A stretch of 64,000 nt of DNA, from assembly GCF_017569185.1 (NCBI RefSeq), contig NZ_CP071869.1, forward strand, positions 868,001 through 932,000. The letters are read 5' to 3'. Made by a program: the position numbers and the translations under genes. This stretch comes from Polaribacter cellanae (GTDB taxonomy: Bacteria; Bacteroidota; Bacteroidia; Flavobacteriales; Flavobacteriaceae). Positions within the stretch are counted from its first letter, which is position 1, and each line of letters begins with the position of its first letter. Shown here in pieces: positions 18,213 to 26,160 of this stretch. Under the pieces are notes generated by a model. That model was not told the origin of the DNA. It did not search any database and worked only from the letters and a program-made list of their open reading frames with translations.

Positions 18213-18706
18213 AAAATAAGTTCGTATTTTGTTTCTGGTAATTGGATATCTTCACTTATAAAATGTTTCACAACTTTAAAACTAAATCGTTTTAAGATTT
18301 TTGCTGAAGCAGTATTTTCATCAACAACATAACCTACTATTTTAGGCATCCCTAATTGTTTACAATAGGAAATTAAACCTTTACAAAGCTCTGTTGCAAA
18401 TCCATTTCCCCAATATTCTTCTAAAAACCGATAACCAATTTCATTATCTGCTCCATCTTTTACCAAAGCTACAGTTCCTATAAAAGTAGTATGCTCTTTT
18501 AAAATTATTGCATAAATCCAAAAATCGTTGTGGGCTAAATTATATCTTCGAATTAAATCTTGTAGTTCTTTTTTATTTTCTTGAAAATTTTTGACATTTC
18601 CTGTAGCGTATTTTAAGACATTTGGGTTACTTTCGAGCGTATGAAAACCTTGCAAATCTTTAACATTTAGTTTTCTAATAAGTAGCCTTTCTGTTTCAAA
18701 AATCAT
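18209..18706 (-). CDS. GNAT family N-acetyltransferase (RimJ/RimL type)
   Basis: A 165-residue acetyltransferase. It begins FETERLLIRKLNVKD, the usual RimJ/RimL opening, and has the acetyl-CoA loop YRFLEEYWGNGFATELCKGL near residue 92 and the ENTASAKILKRFSFK motif near 128. These enzymes acetylate N-termini of ribosomal proteins or small amines; the target is unknown. It is divergent from mtaB and coupled to the ABM protein gene. Confidence 0.9.
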   Translation of the reverse strand: MIFETERLLIRKLNVKDLQGFHTLESNPNVLKYATGNVKNFQENKKELQDLIRRYNLAHNDFWIYAIILKEHTTFIGTVALVKDGADNEIGYRFLEEYWGNGFATELCKGLISYCKQLGMPKIVGYVVDENTASAKILKRFSFKVVKHFISEDIQLPETKYELIL

Positions 18707-18717
18707 GAATAAAATCG

Positions 18718-18725
18718 TATTTTTG
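18718..18725 (+). promoter_or_regulatory. TAnnTTTG element in the mtaB upstream region
   Basis: TATTTTTG matches the -7 consensus on the plus strand and would give an mtaB leader of roughly 100 bases. No convincing -33 partner was seen. Confidence 0.35.
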
Positions 18726-18833
18726 CACTCTACAAACTGTTTTTATAAGCAGCTTTGTAAATATACTATTTGACTTTAAAAATAAGTAACTTATTTTAAG
18801 TTTCTATTTTTTTAGTTATTTAATTAAGGAAGA

Positions 18834-20168
18834 ATGAACACAGATAAAAAAGTTGCTTTTTATACTTTAGGTTGCAAATTAAATTTTTCGGAAACTTCTA
18901 CAATCGCCCGAAATTTTATAAACGAAGGTTTCGAACGTGTAGATTTCGATACAAAAGCAGATGTTTACGTAATAAATACCTGCTCTGTTACAGATAATAC
19001 AGACAAGCGTTTTAAATCGATTGTAAAAAACGCTTTAAAGAAAAACGACGAAGCTTTTTTAATAGCTGTAGGTTGTTATGCCCAATTAAAACCAGAAGAA
19101 TTGGCAAATGTAAATGGTGTAGATTTGGTTTTAGGAGCAACAGAAAAATTTAATGTAACAAGTTACATAAACGATTTAACCAAAAATAATATTGGAGAAG
19201 TGCATTCTTGCGAAATTTCGGATGCCGATTTTTACGTAGGTTCCTACTCTATTGGCGATAGAACTCGTGCTTTTTTAAAGGTCCAAGATGGTTGCGATTA
19301 TAAATGTACATATTGTACAATTCCTTTAGCGAGAGGCATTTCTAGAAGCGATACTTTAGAAAATGTCATAGAAAATGCCAGAGAAATTTCATCTAAAGGA
19401 ATTAAAGAAATTGTATTAACAGGAGTTAATATTGGCGATTATGGAAAAGGCGAATTTGGTAACAAAAAACACGAACATACTTTTTTAGAATTGGTTAAAG
19501 AATTAGACAAAGTAGATGGAATCCATCGTTTGCGAATTTCTTCTATCGAACCTAATTTATTAAAAGACGAAACCATTAATTTCGTCTCGAAATCGAACTC
19601 TTTTGTACCCCATTTTCATATACCATTACAATCTGGAAGTGACGAGTTGCTAAAGAAAATGAAACGTAGATATCTTAAAAACACCTATACAAATAGGGTT
19701 TCCAGAATAAAAGAAGTAATGCCAAATGCATGTATTGGTGTAGATGTTATTGTTGGTTTTCCTGGTGAAACAGACGAACTTTTTTTAGAAACCTATAATT
19801 ATTTAAACGATTTAGATATTTCTTATTTACACGTTTTTACTTATTCTGAAAGACCCAATACAGAAGCTGTAGAAATGCAAGGAGTTGTTCCTAAAAAAGT
19901 ACGTGCAAAACGTAGTAAAATGTTACGAGGCTTATCTGCTAAAAAAAGACGTGCTTTTTATGAATCGCAATTAGGAAACACTCTAACTGCATTATTCGAA
20001 AGTGAGAATAAAGAAGGCTATATTTATGGCTTTACAGAAAATTATGTAAAAGTAAAAACTCCTTGGAACCCAGCATTAATTAATAGTTTACACACAATAA
20101 CACTTACAGAAATAGATCAAGATGGTTTGGTAAGATTCGATTTTGTAAAAGAAAAAGCAATAGTATAA
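18834..20168 (+). CDS. mtaB: tRNA t6A37 methylthiotransferase MtaB
   Basis: A 444-residue radical-SAM methylthiotransferase. The N-terminal domain has the three cluster cysteines (TLGCKLN, NTCSVTD, VGCYAQ), the radical-SAM motif CDYKCTYC is near residue 153, and the C-terminus has a TRAM-like RNA-binding domain. The TLGCKLNFSE opening and total length are typical of MtaB, which converts t6A37 to ms2t6A in tRNAs reading ANN codons, rather than MiaB or RimO. A DUF6438 lipoprotein gene follows after 11 bases. Confidence 0.93.
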   Translation: MNTDKKVAFYTLGCKLNFSETSTIARNFINEGFERVDFDTKADVYVINTCSVTDNTDKRFKSIVKNALKKNDEAFLIAVGCYAQLKPEELANVNGVDLVLGATEKFNVTSYINDLTKNNIGEVHSCEISDADFYVGSYSIGDRTRAFLKVQDGCDYKCTYCTIPLARGISRSDTLENVIENAREISSKGIKEIVLTGVNIGDYGKGEFGNKKHEHTFLELVKELDKVDGIHRLRISSIEPNLLKDETINFVSKSNSFVPHFHIPLQSGSDELLKKMKRRYLKNTYTNRVSRIKEVMPNACIGVDVIVGFPGETDELFLETYNYLNDLDISYLHVFTYSERPNTEAVEMQGVVPKKVRAKRSKMLRGLSAKKRRAFYESQLGNTLTALFESENKEGYIYGFTENYVKVKTPWNPALINSLHTITLTEIDQDGLVRFDFVKEKAIV

Positions 20169-20179
20169 AAACAAATTTT

Positions 20180-20917
20180 ATGAAAATTTATTTCATTTTA
20201 ATATTCTTATTGATGTTCGGTTGTAACCAATCTAAAAAAAATGAAGTAAAAAAAACCAGAGAAAAACCTTCTATTATTAAAGATGTTAAAGTGGAGAATG
20301 AGATTTTATATAAAGATATATTAGTGGTTTTAAAAAATCCAGAAAATCTGGTTAAAATTAAGCACGATTTAAAAAGCAACAATTTATCTATAAACCAAGT
20401 TGTTGTGGACAACAAAACCTACAAAGCTGTTATCATAAAAGTTCCTGCAGATAAAACTTCATTTTGGATTGAAAATCTTAAAAAAACGAATCATTTTTCT
20501 TCTGTTGAAAAAAACACCAAAGAAGCCTTACACAAAGTAAACTACTTTTCTAAAAACAGGTTGGTAAGTGTTTTAAAAACACCTTGTTTTGGAGATTGCC
20601 CAGTTTTCGAAGTTACTTTTTTTAAAGATGGAAATGTGGTTTTCTTAGGCAAAGAATACACTTTAGTAAAAGGTATATATAAATTTAAGTTAAAAGAGCA
20701 ACAATTAAAAGAATTAAGTAATTTATTTGAAAAGACTGCGTTTAAAGATTTTGAAAACGCTAAAGATTCAGAGGAATTACAAGATTATTCCAACACTTTT
20801 ATTACGTATAATGATGATAAAATAAAAGTAAAAGTTTGGATAAACATTTCAGATGAAATTGCTTTCGCTTACGACTATATTGAAGGAATTTTAATTGATG
20901 AAAATTTAATTGAATAA
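20180..20917 (+). CDS. DUF6438 domain lipoprotein
   Basis: A 245-residue lipoprotein (signal ending LLMFGC at residue 15). The N-terminal part (to about 120) is unrecognised. The C-terminal part holds TPCFGDCPVFEVTFFKDGNV near residue 135, the conserved Cys-pair motif of DUF6438, a secreted domain of unknown function common in Bacteroidota. The two cysteines could form a disulphide or bind a metal. It lies between mtaB and a hydrolase gene with gaps of 11 and 3 bases, so the genes are probably one transcript. Confidence 0.75.
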   Translation: MKIYFILIFLLMFGCNQSKKNEVKKTREKPSIIKDVKVENEILYKDILVVLKNPENLVKIKHDLKSNNLSINQVVVDNKTYKAVIIKVPADKTSFWIENLKKTNHFSSVEKNTKEALHKVNYFSKNRLVSVLKTPCFGDCPVFEVTFFKDGNVVFLGKEYTLVKGIYKFKLKEQQLKELSNLFEKTAFKDFENAKDSEELQDYSNTFITYNDDKIKVKVWINISDEIAFAYDYIEGILIDENLIE

Positions 20918-20920
20918 AAA

Positions 20921-21580
20921 ATGGAAAAAATCCCAATATATTTTGTTCCAGGATTGGCAGCTGGTCCAGAAATTTTCGAAAACTTAGAATTAAACCCAGA
21001 AAAGTATCGTTTTCATTACCTAAAATGGATAAAACCATTGGCCTTAGAAGAAGATATTGATAATTATGCCTGTAGAATGAGTGATGAAATTAAAGAGAAA
21101 AACCCTGTTTTGGTAGGCGTTTCTTTTGGTGGAATTATGGTACAAGAAATGGCAAAATTTGTAAACCCTAGAAAAGTAATTATTATCTCTAGTGTAAAAA
21201 ATCAAAAAGAACTTCCTAAAAGATTCAAGTTTGCAAAATTCACCAAGGTTTACAAATTTTTTCCAACGAAAGTTGTAGAAAATTTTGAAGAATATGCACG
21301 TTACTTTTTAGGAAAATCTTTAAAGAAAAAAGCTGCACTCTATAAAAAATATCTTTCGGTTAGAAGCAAGAAATATTTAAAATGGTCTATTTATAATCTT
21401 ATTAAATGGAAACAAATAAATCCATTAAAAGATATTGTACACATACATGGCACAAAAGACAATGTTTTTCCTTTAAAAAACATAAAAAATGCCATCGAAA
21501 TTAAAGATGGTACTCATATTATGATTTTAACGAAAGCAAAAAAAATATCAAAAATTATTGATGACGTTTTAACTTGCTAA
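20921..21580 (+). CDS. Alpha/beta hydrolase
   Basis: A 219-residue serine hydrolase of the alpha/beta fold. PGLAAGPEIFENL near residue 10 is the oxyanion loop, VGVSFGGIMVQEM near 66 is the nucleophile elbow (Gly-x-Ser-x-Gly), HGTKDNVFP near 170 holds the Asp and DGTHIMI near 192 the catalytic His. The substrate is unknown; the protein lacks a signal peptide and is probably cytoplasmic. Confidence 0.87.
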   Translation: MEKIPIYFVPGLAAGPEIFENLELNPEKYRFHYLKWIKPLALEEDIDNYACRMSDEIKEKNPVLVGVSFGGIMVQEMAKFVNPRKVIIISSVKNQKELPKRFKFAKFTKVYKFFPTKVVENFEEYARYFLGKSLKKKAALYKKYLSVRSKKYLKWSIYNLIKWKQINPLKDIVHIHGTKDNVFPLKNIKNAIEIKDGTHIMILTKAKKISKIIDDVLTC

Positions 21581-21625
21581 ACCAAAGTGATTTTCATATT
21601 TTTATGCTATAAAATTGTAAACTAT

Positions 21626-22546
21626 ATGAAAACTTCTCAACGTTATTTATCTCTATTAAGTGTAATTATTGTAACCGCAGTATTTTTTAGTGCAATACAA
21701 AAATCAGAGACAAATGTTTCTTCGAATACAGACCCTGAAACACAAACTGCTATAACCTATAAAATAAAATCTTTAAAACTTCCAGAAAATTTAAATTTGG
21801 CAGGAGAAAGAGTTCCTGTAGAAATTGAAGATGTTAGAGAACGAATGGAAAGAGAATTGTTGGTAAACACCTACTGGCAATCTAATGGATTGTTACTTAT
21901 AAAACGTGCAAATAAATATTTTCCTGTTTTAGAACCTTTATTAAAAAAATATGGTTTACCAGACGATTTTAAATTTTTAGCCTTGGCTGAAAGTGCTTTT
22001 ATTGATGAAACCTCTTCTGCTGGAGCTGCAGGAATGTGGCATTTTATGCGAACTACTGGAAAAGAATATGGTTTGGAAATAAATAGCAATGTAGACGAAC
22101 GTTACCATATCGAAAAATCGACCAAAGTTGCTGCAGAGTACTTAAAAAAATCGTATAATCGTTTTAATTCTTGGACATTGGCTGCTGCTGCTTATAATGC
22201 TGGTAATTATGGAGTTGCTAAAAGATTAAAAACGCAAGAAGTAAACAATTATTACGATGCAAAATTACCAGATGAAACAGAAAGGTATGTATTTAGAATT
22301 TTAGCTTTAAAAGAAATTATTTCTAACCCTAAAAAATACGGATTTGTCTTCGAAAAAGAAGATTTATATACGATAGAAAAAACAAGAACAATAAAAGTAG
22401 ATACTGCAATTTCTAACATTACCCATTTTGCTAAAAATTATGGTATGAATTATAAGGAGTTTAAAATTCTTAATCCTTGGTTAAGAGAAAATAAACTGAA
22501 TAATAAAAGTAGAAAAATGTACGAAATTAAGATTCCTGCAAAGTAA
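21626..22546 (+). CDS. Lytic murein transglycosylase (MltD/SLT type)
   Basis: The frame opens at 21587, but the ATG at 21626 gives a proper N-terminus: short basic start then a membrane/signal segment (YLSLLSVIIVTAVFFSAI). The 306-residue product has an SLT domain with ALAESAF (catalytic Glu in Glu-Ser), AGAAGMWHFM and AAAAYNAGNYGV, and ends with a short LysM-like segment (FKILNPWLREN). It cleaves peptidoglycan glycan strands in the periplasm. Its final 20 bases overlap the 3' end of the broken ywbE gene on the other strand. Confidence 0.92.
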   Translation: MKTSQRYLSLLSVIIVTAVFFSAIQKSETNVSSNTDPETQTAITYKIKSLKLPENLNLAGERVPVEIEDVRERMERELLVNTYWQSNGLLLIKRANKYFPVLEPLLKKYGLPDDFKFLALAESAFIDETSSAGAAGMWHFMRTTGKEYGLEINSNVDERYHIEKSTKVAAEYLKKSYNRFNSWTLAAAAYNAGNYGVAKRLKTQEVNNYYDAKLPDETERYVFRILALKEIISNPKKYGFVFEKEDLYTIEKTRTIKVDTAISNITHFAKNYGMNYKEFKILNPWLRENKLNNKSRKMYEIKIPAK

Positions 22547-22600
22547 TTACATTTTTTACTCTACCTACGAGACCAGTTTCTAATTGCACTTTTATTCCAT
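22527..22600 (-). pseudogene. ywbE: 3' fragment of ywbE, cut off by the insertion sequence
   Basis: On the minus strand from 22600 the frame reads GIKVQLETGLVGRVKNVI and stops at 22527. This is the second half of a YwbE-family (DUF2196) protein whose first half lies 1.65 kb away at 24249-24388. Removing the insertion sequence and one copy of the CCAT duplication restores one continuous frame of 69 codons across HPYGIKV. Confidence 0.92.
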
Positions 22601-24248
22601 AGGCGCTTTCATAAAACAACGCATCCCTTGTTTTTACGAGGGATTTGTTGTATTTTGTAGCTATAATAAACCCCGAAAATGGCCAATATAGGCAAAAAAC
22701 GGGGTTTTAATTTCGATAATTATGAAAGTACGAAGAATTTCTGAAATGCAACACCGCATTTCAATTTTTTCCCCTCAGCGAGAATTATGATGCTCATTAT
22801 GCGCGATTTTTAGAGGGAGATTTAGGTAAAATCTACTCTGCAATTCCTTGGAATGATTTAGTTAGCTCTTTTGGTATTTCTGAACAATCAAAAGGGAGAA
22901 ACTATCTTTTTAGTCCTAAAGGAAGACTAGGTTTAATGTTTTTAAAACATTATGCTAATTGTTCAGATAGAAAATTGATTGAGCAACTAAACTCGAATTT
23001 AGACTATCAATTTTTCTGTGATATAGAACTAGGTTTTGAACGCTTAACAAACTATAAAATAGTGAGCCAAATACGTTGTGAATTAGCAGAGAAACTCGAT
23101 ATTAATTCCATAGAAAAAATTCTATTCAACTCTTGGAAAAACGAAATTGAAAACCCCAATCAAATTGTAATGGATGCTACTTGTTATGAAAGTGAAGTTC
23201 GTTACCCTAGCATCCAAAAATTACTTTGGGAGTCGGTTCATTGGTTGTACAATCAATTACGTAAAACCTGCTCTATATTAGGGGTTAAAATGATTAGAAG
23301 TAAATATATCAAGTGGAAAAAACGTTATCAAGGATTTAGTAAAATGCGAAGAAAAACCAAGTCGAAACGTATTTCATTAACCCGAGGTTTACTCAATCTG
23401 TTAAGTAAATTTATCAACTTTGAAAAAGAGTTGTCAGAAAATCACAATATTGAGTTTATAGCTTTGTATTATAAGCGAATAAATACAATTCAAAGGATTT
23501 ACAAACAACAAAAAGATCATTTTGATACAGGAGAAAAAATCAAAGATAGAATTGTAAGCATTCAAAAGGATTATATTCGTCCTATTGTTCGAGGAAAGGA
23601 AGTAAAACCTGTTGAATTTGGAGCAAAAGTTAACAAAGTTCAAATTGATGGAATTAGCTTTATCGAACATATTAACTTTAATGCATTTCATGAAGGAAAT
23701 CGTTTTATTCAAACAGTCCAAAAAGCACAAGGATTAACTCGAAAAAAAGTAAAAATAGCTGGAGCAGATAAAATTTATGCCACCAATAAAAATAGAAAAC
23801 ACTGTAGTTCTAAGAACATAGAAACAGACTTTATCCCCAAGGGAAAAAAGCCGAAAAATCATAAAGAAAAAAAGCAACTTAGAGCTATTATCGCAAAAGA
23901 AAGAGCTACAAGATTAGAAGGTTATTTTGGAAAGGATAAAGAATATTATCACTTACGAAAAATAAAAGCCAAAACTAAAAAGAATGAAATTCTATGGATA
24001 TTCTTTGGAATACACACAGGGAATGCTCTTGAAATTGGCCGAAGAAAAATAGCTAAAACAGCACAACAAGTAGCCTAAATTTGAAGCATTGAATATAGTT
24101 TTATGGGAGAGGTATGTCTTGTTGGGAAATTTTTAAGAAACTGAACCCTTAAAACAGCTTTAAAACAAAAATTGAGGGTAGAATTTAAATAATTATGCCC
24201 GCAATTTTAGCTGCATTTTTAAAAATAACCTATTTTCTGAATGTGCCT
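22601..24248 (+). mobile_element. Insertion sequence, copy A (1648 bp, IS1182/IS5-like)
   Basis: The ends were fixed by comparing with the second copy at 50104-51751. The terminal inverted repeats are AGGCGCTTTCATAAAA (left) and AGGCACATTCAGAAAA (right, complement), with a CCAT target duplication at 22597-22600 and 24249-24252. Inside the left end a hairpin (ATCCCT...AGGGAT within ACAAC...GTTGT) and a second one (AACCCCG...CGGGGTT) could block transcription reading in from outside. It carries one DDE transposase and is inserted in ywbE. Confidence 0.95.
22936..24078 (+). CDS. DDE transposase of insertion sequence copy A
   Basis: A 380-residue product from the first ATG, but homology-like coding clearly extends about 50 codons upstream in the same frame (DAHYARFLEGDLGKIYSAIP, from about 22791) without an ATG. 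The DDE residues are probably Asp in VMDATCYESEVRYPS near residue 80, Asp in AGADKIYA near 275 and Glu in RLEGYFGKDKEY near 333. It differs from copy B by Thr for Ala after KIYA and by Tyr for the usual Ser in LEG-FG, beside the catalytic Glu, so copy A may be less active. See the finding on a short upstream frame. Confidence 0.9.
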   Translation: MFLKHYANCSDRKLIEQLNSNLDYQFFCDIELGFERLTNYKIVSQIRCELAEKLDINSIEKILFNSWKNEIENPNQIVMDATCYESEVRYPSIQKLLWESVHWLYNQLRKTCSILGVKMIRSKYIKWKKRYQGFSKMRRKTKSKRISLTRGLLNLLSKFINFEKELSENHNIEFIALYYKRINTIQRIYKQQKDHFDTGEKIKDRIVSIQKDYIRPIVRGKEVKPVEFGAKVNKVQIDGISFIEHINFNAFHEGNRFIQTVQKAQGLTRKKVKIAGADKIYATNKNRKHCSSKNIETDFIPKGKKPKNHKEKKQLRAIIAKERATRLEGYFGKDKEYYHLRKIKAKTKKNEILWIFFGIHTGNALEIGRRKIAKTAQQVA

Positions 24249-24388
24249 CCATAAGGATGATTTGGCGATTTTGTAAGAATCTTAGCCACTTTACCACTTG
24301 TTAATTCTCCACTTCTTTGGTGTGGCTTTTGAACGATTTCTACAAACAGACCAATTTGTATGTTTTTTCGTTGTCTTCCGTCAATCAT
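24249..24388 (-). pseudogene. ywbE: 5' fragment of ywbE, interrupted by the insertion sequence
   Basis: From ATG at 24388 the minus strand reads MIDGRQRKNIQIGLFVEIVQ and on to TKSPNHPYG, where the insertion sequence begins. This is the characteristic N-terminal part of the small YwbE-family protein (DUF2196, about 65 residues, function unknown). The fragment would be translated into insertion-sequence DNA and is presumably non-functional. Confidence 0.92.
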
Positions 24389-24466
24389 TATAATATAATT
24401 TGGTTTTAAGAAGATACAATATAAATTTACTATATTTTCTTTAAAATTTTAAAATACAAACATAAA

Positions 24467-24496
24467 AAAAGCCTATCAAAAATTTGATAGGCTTTT
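24467..24496. terminator. Terminator of the first cold-shock gene
   Basis: Two 14-base arms (AAAAGCCTATCAAA and complement) with a 2-base loop; on the minus strand it ends in a T-run 30 bases after the cold-shock stop. An identical hairpin follows the second cold-shock gene. Confidence 0.9.
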
Positions 24497-24527
24497 CGTT
24501 AAAAAATTAACTAGTAATAAATATATA

Positions 24528-24719
24528 TTATAATACTCTTACGTTTACTGCGTTTAATCCTTTTTTACCATCCTGTAAATCAAATTCAACTTCGTCGTTT
24601 TCACGAATTTCATCTACTAATCCTGACACATGTACAAAATGCTCTTTGTTGTTTCCTTCTTCAGTGATAAATCCGAATCCTTTAGACTCATTGAAAAATT
24701 TTACGGTACCTTTATTCAT
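24528..24719 (-). CDS. Cold-shock domain protein (first copy)
   Basis: A 63-residue CspA-family protein, a single cold-shock domain that binds single-stranded RNA or DNA. RNP1-like KGFGFIT and RNP2-like HFVHVSGL are intact. It is almost identical to the protein encoded at 24908-25099, differing by a few residues (VDEIREN versus IDEIREN, KKGLN versus RKGLN, final VL versus VI). Gene, leader and terminator are all duplicated. Confidence 0.96.
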   Translation of the reverse strand: MNKGTVKFFNESKGFGFITEEGNNKEHFVHVSGLVDEIRENDEVEFDLQDGKKGLNAVNVRVL

Positions 24720-24782
24720 AATAATAATGTTAAATATGTTGTTTGTTTCATTACTAACAACATTTATTGAGTTGCAAAGATA
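24720..24782 (-). promoter_or_regulatory. Promoter and structured leader of first cold-shock gene
   Basis: Read on the minus strand, TATCTTTG (24782-24775) matches the -7 consensus. The leader then contains ATGTTGTT and, 12 bases on, AACAACAT, an 8-bp stem. The same arrangement is kept before the second copy, which suggests a functional leader fold. Confidence 0.65.
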
Positions 24783-24846
24783 GTGCCATTAATTGGAAGA
24801 ACGCATTAATATCTTAATTATAATAAAAATAAAGTTTGCGCATAAA

Positions 24847-24876
24847 AAAAGCCTATCAAAAATTTGATAGGCTTTT
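24847..24876. terminator. Terminator of the second cold-shock gene
   Basis: Same sequence as the hairpin at 24467-24496: AAAAGCCTATCAAA arms around AA. It separates the two cold-shock transcription units. Confidence 0.9.
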
Positions 24877-24907
24877 AGATAAAACTTTAAATAGTAATAA
24901 TATATAA

Positions 24908-25099
24908 TTATATAACTCTTACGTTTACTGCGTTTAATCCTTTTCTTCCATCTTGTAAATCAAATTCAACTTCATCGTTTTCACGAATTTCATCAATTAA
25001 ACCTGAAACATGTACAAAATGTTCTTTGTTGTTTCCTTCTTCAGTGATGAATCCGAATCCTTTAGACTCATTGAAAAATTTTACGGTACCTTTATTCAT
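24908..25099 (-). CDS. Cold-shock domain protein (second copy)
   Basis: The open frame extends to 25141, but the ATG at 25099 gives the same 63-residue product as the neighbouring copy (MNKGTVKFFNESKGFGF), and the extra 14 residues would come from the conserved untranslated leader. RNP motifs KGFGFIT and HFVHVSGL are present. The pair arose by tandem duplication of a unit of about 380 bases including terminator and promoter. Confidence 0.96.
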   Translation of the reverse strand: MNKGTVKFFNESKGFGFITEEGNNKEHFVHVSGLIDEIRENDEVEFDLQDGRKGLNAVNVRVI

Positions 25100-25163
25100 A
25101 ATAAATAATATTAAATGTGTTGTTTGTTTCATTACAAACAACGTTTATTGAATAACAAAGATA
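25100..25163 (-). promoter_or_regulatory. Promoter and structured leader of second cold-shock gene
   Basis: TATCTTTG on the minus strand (25163-25156) is followed by a leader with GTTGTTTG and CAAACAAC arms around eight bases. The sequence TCAATAAA and the stem are shared with the first copy, while flanking bases vary. Confidence 0.65.
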
Positions 25164-25215
25164 ATGCCAATAAATTAATTTCACAAAAATTATTAACAAT
25201 TAATCTAAAACAATG

Positions 25216-26160
25216 CTAAAACCTATCTACCAAGGCTTTAACTTCGTTAAATTCTTTAATAATATTTTCTAAAACTTCTTTAGCAGGCTTTATATCGTTA
25301 ATTAATCCTGCAATTTGTCCAATTTCTAACTCTCCTTCTTCTAAATCTCCTTCAAACATTCCTTTTTTGGAACGTGCTCTACCTAAAAGTTCTCTTAATT
25401 GTTCTAAAGATGACTTTTTTAAATACAATTCTTGGACATCATTATAAAATTTATTTTTTACCAAACGTACAGGAGCCAATTCCTTTAAAGTTAAATGTGT
25501 ATCTCCATCTTTTACATCTATAATCGTTTTTTTAAAATTTTCGTGAGCCGAAGATTCTACTGTAGCTGCAAATCTACTTCCTATTTGTACTCCATCTGCC
25601 CCCAAAACCATTGCTGCCAACATTCCACGTCCAGTTCCAATGCCTCCTGCAGCAATTACTGGTATTTTTACTTGTTCTTTTACCATAGGTATTAAGGTAA
25701 AAGTGGTTGTTTCTTCTCTTCCATTATGTCCACCAGCTTCAAAACCTTCGCAAACCACAGCATCTACTCCAGCTAATTCTGCTTTTAGGGCAAACTTTAC
25801 AGAACTTACTACATGCACCACTGTTATTCCTTTTTCTTGTAAAAAGGAAGTCCACGTTTTTGGATTTCCTGCAGAAGTAAAAACAATTTTTACGCCTTCT
25901 TCTAAGATAATATCCATAATTTTTTCAATATCTGGATATAACATGGGCACATTTACGCCAAAAGGTTTGTCTGTCGCTTTTTTACATTTTTGAATGTGTT
26001 CTCGCAAAACTTCTGGATACATAGAACCTGCACCAATTAAGCCCAAACCACCAGCATTGGAAACTGCAGAAGCCAATTTCCAACCAGAAACCCAAATCAT
26101 TCCTCCCTGAATTACAGGGTATTTTATGTTAAATAATTTAGTAATACTATTATTCGTCAT
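25216..26160 (-). CDS. Nitronate monooxygenase family flavoprotein
   Basis: A 314-residue FMN-dependent TIM-barrel enzyme. Conserved blocks are KYPVIQGGMIWVSG near residue 14, GVNVPM, VVCEGFEAGGHNGRE near 138 with the catalytic His, PVIAAGGIGTGRGMLAAMVLGADGVQIGSRF in the FMN phosphate site (given here only to mark position, about 168-199). The family oxidises nitronates or acts as enoyl reductase in related forms. Its start codon overlaps the stop of the subtilase gene upstream, so both are co-transcribed. Confidence 0.87.
   Translation of the reverse strand: MTNNSITKLFNIKYPVIQGGMIWVSGWKLASAVSNAGGLGLIGAGSMYPEVLREHIQKCKKATDKPFGVNVPMLYPDIEKIMDIILEEGVKIVFTSAGNPKTWTSFLQEKGITVVHVVSSVKFALKAELAGVDAVVCEGFEAGGHNGREETTTFTLIPMVKEQVKIPVIAAGGIGTGRGMLAAMVLGADGVQIGSRFAATVESSAHENFKKTIIDVKDGDTHLTLKELAPVRLVKNKFYNDVQELYLKKSSLEQLRELLGRARSKKGMFEGDLEEGELEIGQIAGLINDIKPAKEVLENIIKEFNEVKALVDRF

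Noticed and set aside
23434..23730. 98-codon antisense frame inside the transposase gene (also 50622-50918)
   Set aside because: It is the same antisense shadow in both insertion-sequence copies and has no recognisable protein features.
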